Position numbers and translations under genes: made by a program | Notes under the pieces: generated by a model | Seen by the model: only the letters and a program-made list of their open reading frames with translations | The model's database searches: none | Told to the model about the DNA's origin: nothing | Shown: positions 26,449 to 35,724 of the stretch, one piece after another | Layout of the letters: the number at the start of each line of letters is the position of its first letter | Position numbering within the stretch: the stretch's first letter is position 1 | Assembly (NCBI RefSeq): GCF_900109075.1 | Contig: NZ_FNYS01000003.1 | Span: forward strand, 124,001-188,000 | Length of the DNA: 64,000 nt | Reading direction: 5' to 3' | DNA from: Myroides marinus | GTDB taxonomy: Bacteria > Bacteroidota > Bacteroidia > Flavobacteriales > Flavobacteriaceae

Positions 26449-26953
26449 AAGTTGTTATTTGGTTATTAATGTTTATGTATAAACCTCTAAAAAAGGTCGT
26501 TATTTACAAATAAACTTATTTTTATTGAGGTACTCAAACTTTTTGAAGAGAGAAAAGGAGAGGTAATGAAGAATGAACAATGAGTATATCACATACAATT
26601 GGTACACAATCGTAGGGGCAATTGCAATTCTCCCTAAAATATTTGATAAACATTTTATTGACCACGTTACATATAGAAATTCCCCAGACTGCATCTTCTT
26701 GATAATAGGAAGCAACCCATCTGATGGGTATATAAGGGATAGGATATTAAGGAAGATACAGAGTATTAATCTCTGCAAAAGTCAATCTGCTCATCTATGA
26801 GGTAAAAAACTGAGTTATTTTTTATCATTTGATAAAAAATAAGCTTTTCTATCTCTCCATCTTTGTCGCCTAAAACAAAGAACACAATCTTCTGGTAGAA
26901 TCAGAATGTGCAATGTTTAATGTCAATAATATATTTTAATCAATAAGTGTAAA
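26449..26953. repeat. intergenic region with degenerate repeat remnants and hairpins
   Basis: 505 bases without a convincing gene. TAGGGGCAATT/AATTCTCCCTA (26613-26636) is a decayed form of the GTAGGGGCGAATT palindrome seen between genes in many bacteria, preceded by AATGAAGAATGAACAATGAG. A perfect ACCCATC/GATGGGT hairpin lies at 26715-26729 and a perfect 12-bp AT-only hairpin at 26815-26842. Open frames on both strands (26573-26800 plus, 26500-26778 minus) overlap these and are probably not coding. Confidence 0.5.
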
Positions 26954-27931
26954 ATGGAAAATAGAGGACCTATTTCTAAATTTATGGCGCATAACTACCG
27001 CCACTTTAACTCAGCATCTGTAGTAGATACAGCGAAGGGATACGAAAAATTCTTAGATGAAGGAGGTAAAATGCTTATCTCATTAGCAGGTGCGATGAGT
27101 ACTGCTGAGTTAGGTATTTCTCTTGCAGAGATGATTAGACAAGATAAAGTAGCTATTATCTCATGTACAGGAGCAAATCTAGAAGAGGATATTATGAATT
27201 TAGTTGCTCATTCTCACTATAAAAGAATACCTAATTATAGAGATTTAACTCCAGAAGATGAATTAGCTCTTTTAGAGAATAAATATAATCGTGTTACAGA
27301 TACTTGTATCCCAGAAGAAGAGGCTTTCAGAAGAATTCAAGGGCATATAGAGAAAATATGGAAAGATAGTGAAGCAGCAGGAGAGAGTTATTTTCCTCAT
27401 GAGTATATGTATAAGCTATTATTAAGTGGTGTATTAGAAGAGCACTACGAGATAGATCCTAAAAACTCATGGATGTTAGCAGCAGCAGAAAAGAACTTAC
27501 CTATCGTAGTACCAGGATGGGAAGACTCTACTATGGGGAACATCTTTGCATCTTATGTGATTAAAGGAGAACTAAAATCTAGAACAGTAAACAGCGGTAT
27601 TGATTATATGGTATGGTTAGCAGACTGGTATAAAAACAATGCTGTGGATCAAGGAGTAGGATTCTTCCAAATCGGAGGAGGTATAGCGGGAGACTTCGCT
27701 ATGTGTGTAGCACCGATGTGGGCACAGGATTTAGAAGATGACTCAGTATTGCGTTGGCGTTACTACTGTCAGATTACTGACTCAACTACTTCATTTGGAT
27801 CGTATTCAGGATGTATTCCAAACGAAAAGATTACTTGGGGAAAACTAGATGTAGATACACCTAGCTATGTAATCGAATCAGATGCAACTATCGTTGCTCC
27901 TCTGATCTTCTCATGGGTATTAAAACATTAA
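26954..27931 (+). CDS. deoxyhypusine-synthase-like protein
   Basis: 325 residues, related to eukaryotic/archaeal deoxyhypusine synthase and bacterial homospermidine-synthase-like enzymes. NAD-binding SLAGAMSTAELG near 42-53, SCTGANLEEDI, VPGWEDSTMGN, GVGFFQIGGG; the active-site lysine is conserved in WGK near residue 297, within NEKITWGKLDVDT. Bacteria do not have eIF5A, so the true product is unclear; transfer of the aminobutyl group of spermidine to another amine is likely. Single gene with its own terminator; no polyamine genes nearby. Confidence 0.88.
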   Translation: MENRGPISKFMAHNYRHFNSASVVDTAKGYEKFLDEGGKMLISLAGAMSTAELGISLAEMIRQDKVAIISCTGANLEEDIMNLVAHSHYKRIPNYRDLTPEDELALLENKYNRVTDTCIPEEEAFRRIQGHIEKIWKDSEAAGESYFPHEYMYKLLLSGVLEEHYEIDPKNSWMLAAAEKNLPIVVPGWEDSTMGNIFASYVIKGELKSRTVNSGIDYMVWLADWYKNNAVDQGVGFFQIGGGIAGDFAMCVAPMWAQDLEDDSVLRWRYYCQITDSTTSFGSYSGCIPNEKITWGKLDVDTPSYVIESDATIVAPLIFSWVLKH

Positions 27932-27933
27932 TA

Positions 27934-27962
27934 TAGAAAGAGCCTTAGGGCTCTTTTTTTTG
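27934..27962 (+). terminator. rho-independent terminator
   Basis: AAAGAGCC / GGGCTCTTT with T8 immediately after the deoxyhypusine-synthase-like gene. Confidence 0.88.
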
Positions 27963-28720
27963 TACCTATAAATCAAGAAGATGATGTTTGAATACTATAA
28001 GTATTGCAGTAGGTATAATTGTTAAGAAATATGTTAATTGAAATTATTTACTTCTTGTTAAATTTTTAACAAATAGTTGTTTTTGATGATTTTGTGATCT
28101 CTTGAAACCCAATGGTAGCGTAGGTTGGTGGAGTTTTGTTCGGGAGTTGTTCGGGCACGCTTCGGAAACTCTTCGCAAAACAGGGGGTGTTTCCGAACAC
28201 TTCCCGAACAATGCTTGGACGACAGCGCATGAATACTCGGATTTTTGTCTTTTTGAGGTGTTAAAATAACTGTTAAAATGTGGTTGTGATTTTTAAAAAA
28301 GTTAGTGTTTTTAACTTTTAAATAGGTATAAAGTACTACTTTGAATACTGTAAGAATTGCTTGTGGTAGAAAGCTGATTCAAAGTGAATTAAAATGCAAA
28401 TATAATACTTTTTTTATTAAGAATGGGGGAGTGATAAATGAAGAATGGGGGCCTTCAGCATTAGATCATATGTTACACTATGTGTCAATGTATTTCTACA
28501 TTAATTACAAGTCTTTATTCTAGATAAGTATTTTATGGGAAGTGTCTCCTTATCTTCTCCTAGAGCATTCTTCTTGCTGACCTGCTGTATGATTACAGAT
28601 ATAGTAATACATTTTGTGCTATTTTCTAACATATCGGTAACTATAATTTAACCTAGGCTTATAATGGACTCTGTATAAAGCCAGTATTTTTACGTGATTT
28701 TATTAGATTACACACTGCTT
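27963..28720. other. intergenic region upstream of the hybrid regulator
   Basis: About 760 bases. Holds repeat copy 2 (28135-28211) and AT-rich DNA. A 60-codon frame at 28341-28523 has no family resemblance and no promoter or terminator and is not called. No clear TAnnTTTG box before the regulator; TATTTTTAC at 28685-28693 is the nearest. Confidence 0.5.
28135..28211 (+). repeat. palindromic intergenic repeat, copy 2 (short form)
   Basis: Begins TTTGTTCGGGAGTT exactly as copy 1; the next 35 bases match at about 25 positions, and it ends CCCGAACAA after 77 bases, lacking the last ~22 bases of the 99-bp form. Rich in TTCGG and CCGAA words. Confidence 0.75.
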
Positions 28721-31700
28721 ATGCGTTGGTTATTATTACTGTTATTTGCTCCTCTTTTATCCTTAGGGCAAAGCGTTCATTTTAAAAACATTACTACAAA
28801 AGAAGGATTGTCTAACAACTCTATTAATTGTATTTCTAATCATTCAGATGGATCAGTTTGGATAGGTACATGGGATGGATTAAATCTTTATGATGGTAAG
28901 CATATAAAAGTGTTTAAACATGATTCTAAAGATCCTAGTTCTATAGGCGGTAATGATATATATTCTCTTTTATGGGATAAAGAAGGTAGGTTATGGATTT
29001 TAACCGATGGGAAGGATATAAGCCAATATCAAGGTGGTAATACGTTTAAGAATTATTCTTTTAAAGGAATTCCCCACGTACTCAGTATAGATAAGAAAGG
29101 AAATATTCTAGTGCAGCTAGACTCTAAGAAATGGTATGTTTTTAAGAATGAACAGTTTGTGCCAGTAGAGATTGATGAATTAAGAGATGTAACGAGTTCA
29201 TTAATATTAGATGCGAGAAAGAAATCACCTCAACATGTTAATAATGCACAGCTATTAAATGAGATGAGACATTACTTTACGCAGCTAGCTATAAACGCTG
29301 TAGAAGTAAAAGAGAATGGAGATATTTGGTTGGGAACAAAAACTGGGGGTGTTTATCTAGTAAGAAAGGAAAATAACGCGTATAAAATACTTCAAAATTA
29401 TAGTGTAGATCCACAGAGTCCGTTTAGTTTATTAAGTAATGAAGTCATGGTATTGCACTATGATTCGATTGGTAATATGTGGGTTGGAACTAAAGACGGT
29501 GGTGTATCTATACTTCCGAGATTAAACGCCAATGTCGATTATATCTATGCACATCCTAGAAAACAACCTCATCTACCTTACGAAACGATTAGGGCTATAG
29601 CTGTAGATCAAAAAGGAGGTAAATGGTTAGGGTATTATACACAAGGATTGTTTCATCAAGAAAGTAAAGATGGACTTTTTAAACCAGTCTATATTAAGAA
29701 GCAAGAATTAAACGAAGATTGGAAGAGAATACGCAGTATCTATGTTGGCTCACATGGTGGGATTTGGATAGGTACTTATGCTGGTGTGGTCAGAATAGAT
29801 GGGGATAAACAAGAATTTTTTGAAGAAGGACTTACTCCTCATTTTGTAAAGAATAGAACTTATGCCTTTGCAAAAGACGCTAGACATAATTTATGGTTAG
29901 GTAGCTGGGGTGGAGTAAGTAAGTACAATAGCATTACTCGTGTATTTGAACCATTTACAAATCAAGATCAACTAGCGAAGTATCACATACGCCATATTTC
30001 AATATCAGATAATCAATTAATATTATCTACAGAAGAGCATGGTGTGGTATTCTATAATTGCTTATCAGGTGAGATTCATATCTTAGATCAAAAAGATGGA
30101 TTGTTAGGCAACAGCGTCTTTACTACTTATACTGATGCATTTACAGGAGACCTATGGGTAGCTACATTAGGTGGAATTTCAGTGTTTAATACAGATGGCA
30201 AACTAAAGAAACAAATCACAGAGGAAGATGGCTTACCTAGTCATTTGATTTACAGTTTGATTCCGTACGAAGGTGATATTTGGTTGAGTACTACTAAGGG
30301 AATTGCTTCTATAGATAAGAAAAGTTATAGTGTTCTTAACTTTAGTAATTATACAGGATGGCAAGGATTGGAGTTTTCGGAAGGAGCTTACAGTCAGAAT
30401 AAACAAGGTTTCTTATTCTTTGGGGGAAATAAAGGGTTAAATATCATAGATCCGAGTCAGGTAAGAAATAATAATAAAACACCGCACTTTAAGGTAATTA
30501 TTAATGGGGTAAGCTTGACAGACGAGCATATCAATCATTTTAAACCAGAGGAAAATAAACTACAATTTGCACTTTATTCAATAGGTTTTAATCAATATCC
30601 TATTAATCAATACGAATATAGGATAGTAGGGTTGTTTGACGATTGGAGATCACTACCTCAAAAAGAGATACACTTAGACGATTTAGACCATAAGTTTTAC
30701 AGAATAGAAGTAAGAGATACAATAGATAAAGACAAGAAGGTGGTTTATAGTTTATCTTTTGAAATCGATAAACCTTACTTTTTACAACCCTATTTTATCA
30801 TTGCTTTTGCGGGTTTTGTAGGGCTATTGATTTGGTGGCGTGTGCGTACTAGACAACGCATTATGCGCAAGAGAGAAATAGAGTTAAAGAAGCAAGTACG
30901 CGATAGAACCAAAGAAGTAGAAGCACAAAAGATTAATCTAGCGAATAAGAATACCGAGCTGAGTTTACTTAATGAGGAGATTCGACAACAAAAAGAAGAA
31001 CTACTCGCTTTACACAGCAAACTTAAGAATGAAGATATTGAGATAGAGAATTTCAGGATATTCTTATTATCGAGGATTAAGAAACCCATTATCAACACAC
31101 TGGCTGTATTAGATGAGTTAGATGTAGAGTCTACTAAGAAAGAAGATCTGGTAAAGGTCTATGATTTGGTTAGAGAATGGGATTATATGGAACAGATTAA
31201 GGAAATAGAAAGCAATGAACTTGCGACTGTAGATCTTAATGTTTTTATCAACTACCTACAAGAGGAATGGTCTTTAGGCAAAGACAAGTTCAGCACTTTA
31301 CTAAATATAACTAATAGTATAGAATCTAAATGGGTAGAAGTAGATCTACTGCGCTTAAAATTGCTGTTGAGATATCTGTTATATGAGTGTTCTAAGTATA
31401 TAAAAGAGGAACAAATAATAGATGTACACTTTTACATGAAAGAGAATAAATTATGTGTGGATATACAGTCTAACAGTAAAATACTATTAACTTTCTGGAA
31501 TGATAGTAGAAGTTTTAGTCCTTATTATCGAGCATTCTATTCTTTGTTAAACAATTTAGATGGAAATATTGTTGAAGTAGGTTTAGACGTGTTTCATCTC
31601 GAACTAACTATTCCTGTAGAGGTAAGAGAAGAGGGTAGTTTAGAATCAAAAGATGCCAATTGGAACGAGTTTTTAGAAGAACTGCAAGTATTGCCAAAGG

Positions 31701-32461
31701 ACAAGATGAATATATTAGTGTATTCCAAAGAAGAGGACAAAGCCATAGTGCGTCAATTAATAGAGTTTTCAGAGGATACTAATCTAGTGTATAACCACAA
31801 TGTTAGTAGAGTAGTGGGGAATATAGAACATTATAAATACGATGCTTTAATATTGTATAATACTTCACTTTCTGAACGAACATTATCACTGTTTTCTCAG
31901 ATCAAAAAACAGATTCAGAAACAGCGTTTAATGGTGTTTTATATATCAGAGGAGGTAGACTATTTCTTACAAGAACAACTTAGCCAATTAGGAGTAACTG
32001 ACTTTATACATCTACCTGTCAACAAATCAACATTAGAACATAAGATATATAAGCGCATTCGCAATGATAAGGATAATAAAGAGAGCAATACAGTACTATG
32101 GACTCCTAACTTATCAGAAGATGTAGTAGCACAGCTTTCTCCTAATGAGAAGTTATTTAGAAAGGGGATGGAAATCATGAATACTCAGTTTAGCGACGCT
32201 AATTTTGGAATAGAACAGTTGACAAATGAATTGGGGATTTCTAAGATGAAATGCTATAGATTGTACAAAGAGTTTATAGAACAATCGCCGTTAGAAGTAC
32301 TGATAGAAATGAGACTACAAAAATCAAAAGTTCTATTAGAGAGAGGGGATTTGACTATTTCAGAGATTTGCTTTGAATGTGGATTTAATGATCCAAAATA
32401 CTTTAGTAAGTCCTTTAAAAGACGCTTTGAACATAGTCCTTCTTACTTCAAAAATGAGTAG
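28721..32461 (+). CDS. hybrid two-component-like regulator (propeller/Y_Y_Y/AraC) with degenerate phosphorelay
   Basis: About 1246 residues. Signal peptide (MRWLLLLLFAPLLSLGQ), periplasmic Reg_prop propeller blades to about 580 (repeated GLSxNxI and G.IWIGT/NLWLG motifs), Y_Y_Y domain about 588-680, one membrane helix about 690-708, a coiled coil, then regions in the place of DHp, ATPase and receiver, and a C-terminal AraC HTH (about 1146-1246, FGIEQLTNELGISKMKCYR and ICFECGFNDPKYFSKSF). The acceptor His, ATPase N- and G-boxes and receiver Asp/Lys are all missing (see findings). ATG at 28721 is chosen over a GTG at 28694 because it starts the signal peptide. It lies 182 bases upstream of susC and presumably controls it. 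Confidence 0.9.
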   Translation: MRWLLLLLFAPLLSLGQSVHFKNITTKEGLSNNSINCISNHSDGSVWIGTWDGLNLYDGKHIKVFKHDSKDPSSIGGNDIYSLLWDKEGRLWILTDGKDISQYQGGNTFKNYSFKGIPHVLSIDKKGNILVQLDSKKWYVFKNEQFVPVEIDELRDVTSSLILDARKKSPQHVNNAQLLNEMRHYFTQLAINAVEVKENGDIWLGTKTGGVYLVRKENNAYKILQNYSVDPQSPFSLLSNEVMVLHYDSIGNMWVGTKDGGVSILPRLNANVDYIYAHPRKQPHLPYETIRAIAVDQKGGKWLGYYTQGLFHQESKDGLFKPVYIKKQELNEDWKRIRSIYVGSHGGIWIGTYAGVVRIDGDKQEFFEEGLTPHFVKNRTYAFAKDARHNLWLGSWGGVSKYNSITRVFEPFTNQDQLAKYHIRHISISDNQLILSTEEHGVVFYNCLSGEIHILDQKDGLLGNSVFTTYTDAFTGDLWVATLGGISVFNTDGKLKKQITEEDGLPSHLIYSLIPYEGDIWLSTTKGIASIDKKSYSVLNFSNYTGWQGLEFSEGAYSQNKQGFLFFGGNKGLNIIDPSQVRNNNKTPHFKVIINGVSLTDEHINHFKPEENKLQFALYSIGFNQYPINQYEYRIVGLFDDWRSLPQKEIHLDDLDHKFYRIEVRDTIDKDKKVVYSLSFEIDKPYFLQPYFIIAFAGFVGLLIWWRVRTRQRIMRKREIELKKQVRDRTKEVEAQKINLANKNTELSLLNEEIRQQKEELLALHSKLKNEDIEIENFRIFLLSRIKKPIINTLAVLDELDVESTKKEDLVKVYDLVREWDYMEQIKEIESNELATVDLNVFINYLQEEWSLGKDKFSTLLNITNSIESKWVEVDLLRLKLLLRYLLYECSKYIKEEQIIDVHFYMKENKLCVDIQSNSKILLTFWNDSRSFSPYYRAFYSLLNNLDGNIVEVGLDVFHLELTIPVEVREEGSLESKDANWNEFLEELQVLPKDKMNILVYSKEEDKAIVRQLIEFSEDTNLVYNHNVSRVVGNIEHYKYDALILYNTSLSERTLSLFSQIKKQIQKQRLMVFYISEEVDYFLQEQLSQLGVTDFIHLPVNKSTLEHKIYKRIRNDKDNKESNTVLWTPNLSEDVVAQLSPNEKLFRKGMEIMNTQFSDANFGIEQLTNELGISKMKCYRLYKEFIEQSPLEVLIEMRLQKSKVLLERGDLTISEICFECGFNDPKYFSKSFKRRFEHSPSYFKNE

Positions 32462-32547
32462 CATAGATGTATATATGAGATTATGCTAGTGTTAACAGAA
32501 GGTTATTGTACAAAAAGTACCCTATTCTGATACAGAAATAGTCCATA

Positions 32548-32580
32548 AATGAAAGATTACTACACTTGAATGAAAGATTA
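32548..32580 (+). promoter_or_regulatory. direct-repeat operator upstream of susC
   Basis: AATGAAAGATTA at 32548-32559 and again, exactly, at 32569-32580: period 21 bp, two helix turns, as expected for an AraC-type dimer. The second copy sits at the -33 position of a weak -7-like GTTTTTTG (32589-32596). Confidence 0.6.
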
Positions 32581-32608
32581 TTCCCCCTGTTTTTTGCAGA
32601 GCGGAAGT

Positions 32609-32620
32609 ACTTTCGAAAGT
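32609..32620. promoter_or_regulatory. 12-bp palindrome in the susC leader
   Basis: ACTTTCGAAAGT, perfect, just after the expected start of the susC transcript. Operator or short 5' hairpin. Confidence 0.35.
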
Positions 32621-32643
32621 GAAATATCAATGTAATCAAATTT

Positions 32644-35600
32644 ATGAAAAGACATTTCTTAGTATGGCTGTTGTGTATAGGAGGAAGTACATTCTTACAT
32701 GCACAAGTAATAGTAAAAGGGAGAGTAACAGGTAAGGCCGATGGCTTGCCAGTATCATTTGCAACTGTAGTTGCGAATAAGGATAATACTTCATGGGCAA
32801 CAACAGATGCTGATGGTAATTTCTCTCTTGAGTTAAAACCTGAATCAGGTACACTTACTGTAGATTTTTTAGGATATCAACCAAAGACTATTAATTACAA
32901 AGGAGCACAGTTAGTAAGCATTGTTTTAGAGCAAGACAGTAGTATTCTTGATGAAGTAGTACTTATCGGATATGGGGCTTCTAAAAAGAAAGATATTACT
33001 ACTTCTATTGCGACAGTAGATAATATTGATAAGATCGCTTCAAGACCAGTATCTAATCTAAGTGATTTCTTACAAGGACAGGTAGCAGGGGTAACAGTAA
33101 CTCAACAAGGAGGAGACCCTTCTGCAACTAGTAAAATGGTTATTCGTGGTTCTGGATCATTAGCAAATGAAGCACCATTAACAGTAGTAGATGGTGTGCC
33201 ATATTATGGACCAGCTATTAGTCCTAATGATATAGAGTCTGTGTCGATTCTTAAAGATGCGGCAGCAGCAGCTATCTATGGAGCACAAGCGGCATCTGGA
33301 GTAATCGTAATTACAACTAAGAAAGGTAAAAAAGGAGAGCCTAGTGTGTCTTTAAATATGTACACAGGTTTTTCTAAAGCAACTAACTTGCCTACACCAT
33401 TAGATGCTAAAGGGCAAGCATGGGCTTATAATACAGCAGCTGATAACTCAGGAGCTCCTAGACAATCTGCACACGATCCTCTATTGAACCCATGGGGACA
33501 AGTGACAAGAACAAATTGGATGGATGAGATATTCAGAACAGCAGCTACGCAAAATGTAGATGCTAGTATTTCAGGTGCTTCAGATCACACTAATTACTTC
33601 GCTTCATTTGGTTATAATAAGAAAGAAGGTACACTAGTAGGAACTTTCTCTGAGCGTTATAACTTTAGGTTAAAAGCAGATACTAAACTTACAGATAAGG
33701 TAACAATAGGTGAGAACGTTTATTACTCTAATACCAATGCAATAGGAACAAATACAAGTAGCTCTTATTCAGGTAGCGTGATTAGTGCGTTATATATGCC
33801 ATCTGCTGCACCAGTTTATGATGAGAATGGCAAATTCGGAGGAGTAGTTCCTCACGATTTAGCTAGGTTTGCTGGAGCATATGGAGATGTTTATAATCCT
33901 GTAGCATTATTACTAAGACCTACAACAACTAATCCTACTAATTTCTTAAATGCTAACGTGTATTTAAACTATGATATAGTAGATGGATTATCGTTCAAAA
34001 CATCTTATAGCTATGACTACACTAGCAATAAATACAAGAAGTTTACTCCTAAAGCACCAGAATTAGGTAGAACAAACTTAAACAACTACTTATTCGAAAG
34101 CAATTACGAAAAAACGCATTGGATCTGGGATAACCAGTTGACTTACCACAAGACTTTTGGTAAACACGATATTAACGCAACAGCTATTCACTCAGCACAG
34201 AAGACTAATTATGATTTCTACTCTATACAAGGAGAAGGATTTAGTAGTGAAGAACCATTTAATCAATATATGGGGAATGCTTCTATTATGCGTAAGCCTG
34301 TAACAGAAGTATATGAAGACGCATTGACTTCATTGATAGGACGTGTAATGTATAACTTTGATGATAAGTACTTTTTATCAGGAAGTTTGCGTAAAGATAC
34401 TACTTCGCGTTTAGCTAAAAACAATCAGTCTGAAGTATTCCCTTCTGCATCTGTGGGATGGAGAATATCTCAAGAGAACTTCTTTAATGTACCAGTGATT
34501 AGCGAGTTAAAGCTTAGAGCTTCTTGGGGACAGATTGGTAATATTAATTCAGTAGGCTATTATTCTTTTGACGTGCCATTAAGTACTACAGATATTATCA
34601 TGGGAGAAGATGGTATGCTTAAGGGAAAAGGAACGTATGTGAATAGACAGTCTAACCCTAACTTAAAATGGGAGACATCAGAATCATTAGATTTTGGTAT
34701 TGATGCAGCTTTCTTTAATGGTCGTTTAAATTTAGTGGCAGATTACTTTAGTAAGAAAACTAAAGGGATGATTATCCCTGGATTAGAAGATGCTCACCAT
34801 GGTACTGCTGCTGCCGATGTTAATGGAGGTGAGGTATTAAATAAAGGGATTGAGTTATCATTGAGCTATAATGATCATATAGGTGATTTAAATTATAAGT
34901 TATTTGGAAATGTAAGTTTCTTAAAGAATGAATTAGTTAATCTAAATGGATATAATCAAAGTGGTATTGACTATATCGCTCATGGAGATAACGTAAGAGG
35001 AATATTAAATCCTTATCGCTCAGTGGTAGGAAAACCGTTGTATTCTACTCATCTAGTACCTTATCTAGGTATTTTCCAATCTCAAGCTGAGGTAGATGCA
35101 TACAGATCTAAAGATGGTAAACTAATACAACCAAACGCAAAACCTGGAGACTTCAAATTTGAAGATACAAATGGAGATGGTAAGATAGACAATAATGATA
35201 AGCAATTTATGGAAGCTTATGTTCCTAAGATTACTTATAGTTTTGGTTTAAACCTAGAGTACAAGAACTTTGATATCAGTATGTTCTTCCAAGGAGTAGG
35301 AGATGTAAAAGTATTCAATGGATACAAGTTTACTGCTTATAATGCTTCTCTACAAGGGTATAATTTAGACAGTAGAGTACAGAATGCGTGGACACCTGAA
35401 AACACAAATACAAATATCGCAAGACTGTCTACTAAAGATGATAACCAGAACTATGGAACAGCTTCTAGTTGGTATTTAGAAGATGCATCATACTTGCGTT
35501 TAAAGAACTTAACGATTGGATATACTTTACCTAAGAGTGTGATGAATGCACTATCTGCTAAGTCAAGTTTAAGAGTCTTTATGTCAGGAGATAATCTATT

Positions 35601-35712
35601 TACAATCACAGGATATAAAGGTATAGATCCAGAGGTAGGAGGTATAGGAATGGACGTAGCTGCTTACCCAGTGTCACGTACTATATCAGGAGGTTTCTTA
35701 TTCACATTTTAA
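32644..35712 (+). CDS. SusC/RagA-type TonB-linked outer-membrane transporter
   Basis: 1022 residues. Signal peptide (MKRHFLVWLLCIGGSTFLHAQ), carboxypeptidase-D-like regulatory domain about 22-100 (VKGRVTGKADGLPVSFATV), TonB-box region DEVVLIGYG near 106, plug domain (SNLSDFLQGQVAGVTV, VIRGSGSL, YGAQAASGVIVITTKKG), then a 22-strand-type barrel ending GGFLFTF. It forms the pore of a SusCD uptake complex with the next gene, 12 bases downstream. An aspartate-rich EF-hand-like loop DTNGDGKIDNND lies near 840, normal for SusC barrels. Context with phosphatases points to a phosphate-ester ligand. Confidence 0.95.
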   Translation: MKRHFLVWLLCIGGSTFLHAQVIVKGRVTGKADGLPVSFATVVANKDNTSWATTDADGNFSLELKPESGTLTVDFLGYQPKTINYKGAQLVSIVLEQDSSILDEVVLIGYGASKKKDITTSIATVDNIDKIASRPVSNLSDFLQGQVAGVTVTQQGGDPSATSKMVIRGSGSLANEAPLTVVDGVPYYGPAISPNDIESVSILKDAAAAAIYGAQAASGVIVITTKKGKKGEPSVSLNMYTGFSKATNLPTPLDAKGQAWAYNTAADNSGAPRQSAHDPLLNPWGQVTRTNWMDEIFRTAATQNVDASISGASDHTNYFASFGYNKKEGTLVGTFSERYNFRLKADTKLTDKVTIGENVYYSNTNAIGTNTSSSYSGSVISALYMPSAAPVYDENGKFGGVVPHDLARFAGAYGDVYNPVALLLRPTTTNPTNFLNANVYLNYDIVDGLSFKTSYSYDYTSNKYKKFTPKAPELGRTNLNNYLFESNYEKTHWIWDNQLTYHKTFGKHDINATAIHSAQKTNYDFYSIQGEGFSSEEPFNQYMGNASIMRKPVTEVYEDALTSLIGRVMYNFDDKYFLSGSLRKDTTSRLAKNNQSEVFPSASVGWRISQENFFNVPVISELKLRASWGQIGNINSVGYYSFDVPLSTTDIIMGEDGMLKGKGTYVNRQSNPNLKWETSESLDFGIDAAFFNGRLNLVADYFSKKTKGMIIPGLEDAHHGTAAADVNGGEVLNKGIELSLSYNDHIGDLNYKLFGNVSFLKNELVNLNGYNQSGIDYIAHGDNVRGILNPYRSVVGKPLYSTHLVPYLGIFQSQAEVDAYRSKDGKLIQPNAKPGDFKFEDTNGDGKIDNNDKQFMEAYVPKITYSFGLNLEYKNFDISMFFQGVGDVKVFNGYKFTAYNASLQGYNLDSRVQNAWTPENTNTNIARLSTKDDNQNYGTASSWYLEDASYLRLKNLTIGYTLPKSVMNALSAKSSLRVFMSGDNLFTITGYKGIDPEVGGIGMDVAAYPVSRTISGGFLFTF

Positions 35713-35724
35713 TCTATTACAATT

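Noticed and set aside
26500..26800. Overlapping frames on both strands, 92 and 75 codons
   Set aside because: They overlap a decayed palindrome and other hairpins; neither has a family pattern.
28341..28523. 60-codon frame before the hybrid regulator
   Set aside because: No promoter, terminator or recognisable pattern; length expected by chance in AT-rich DNA.
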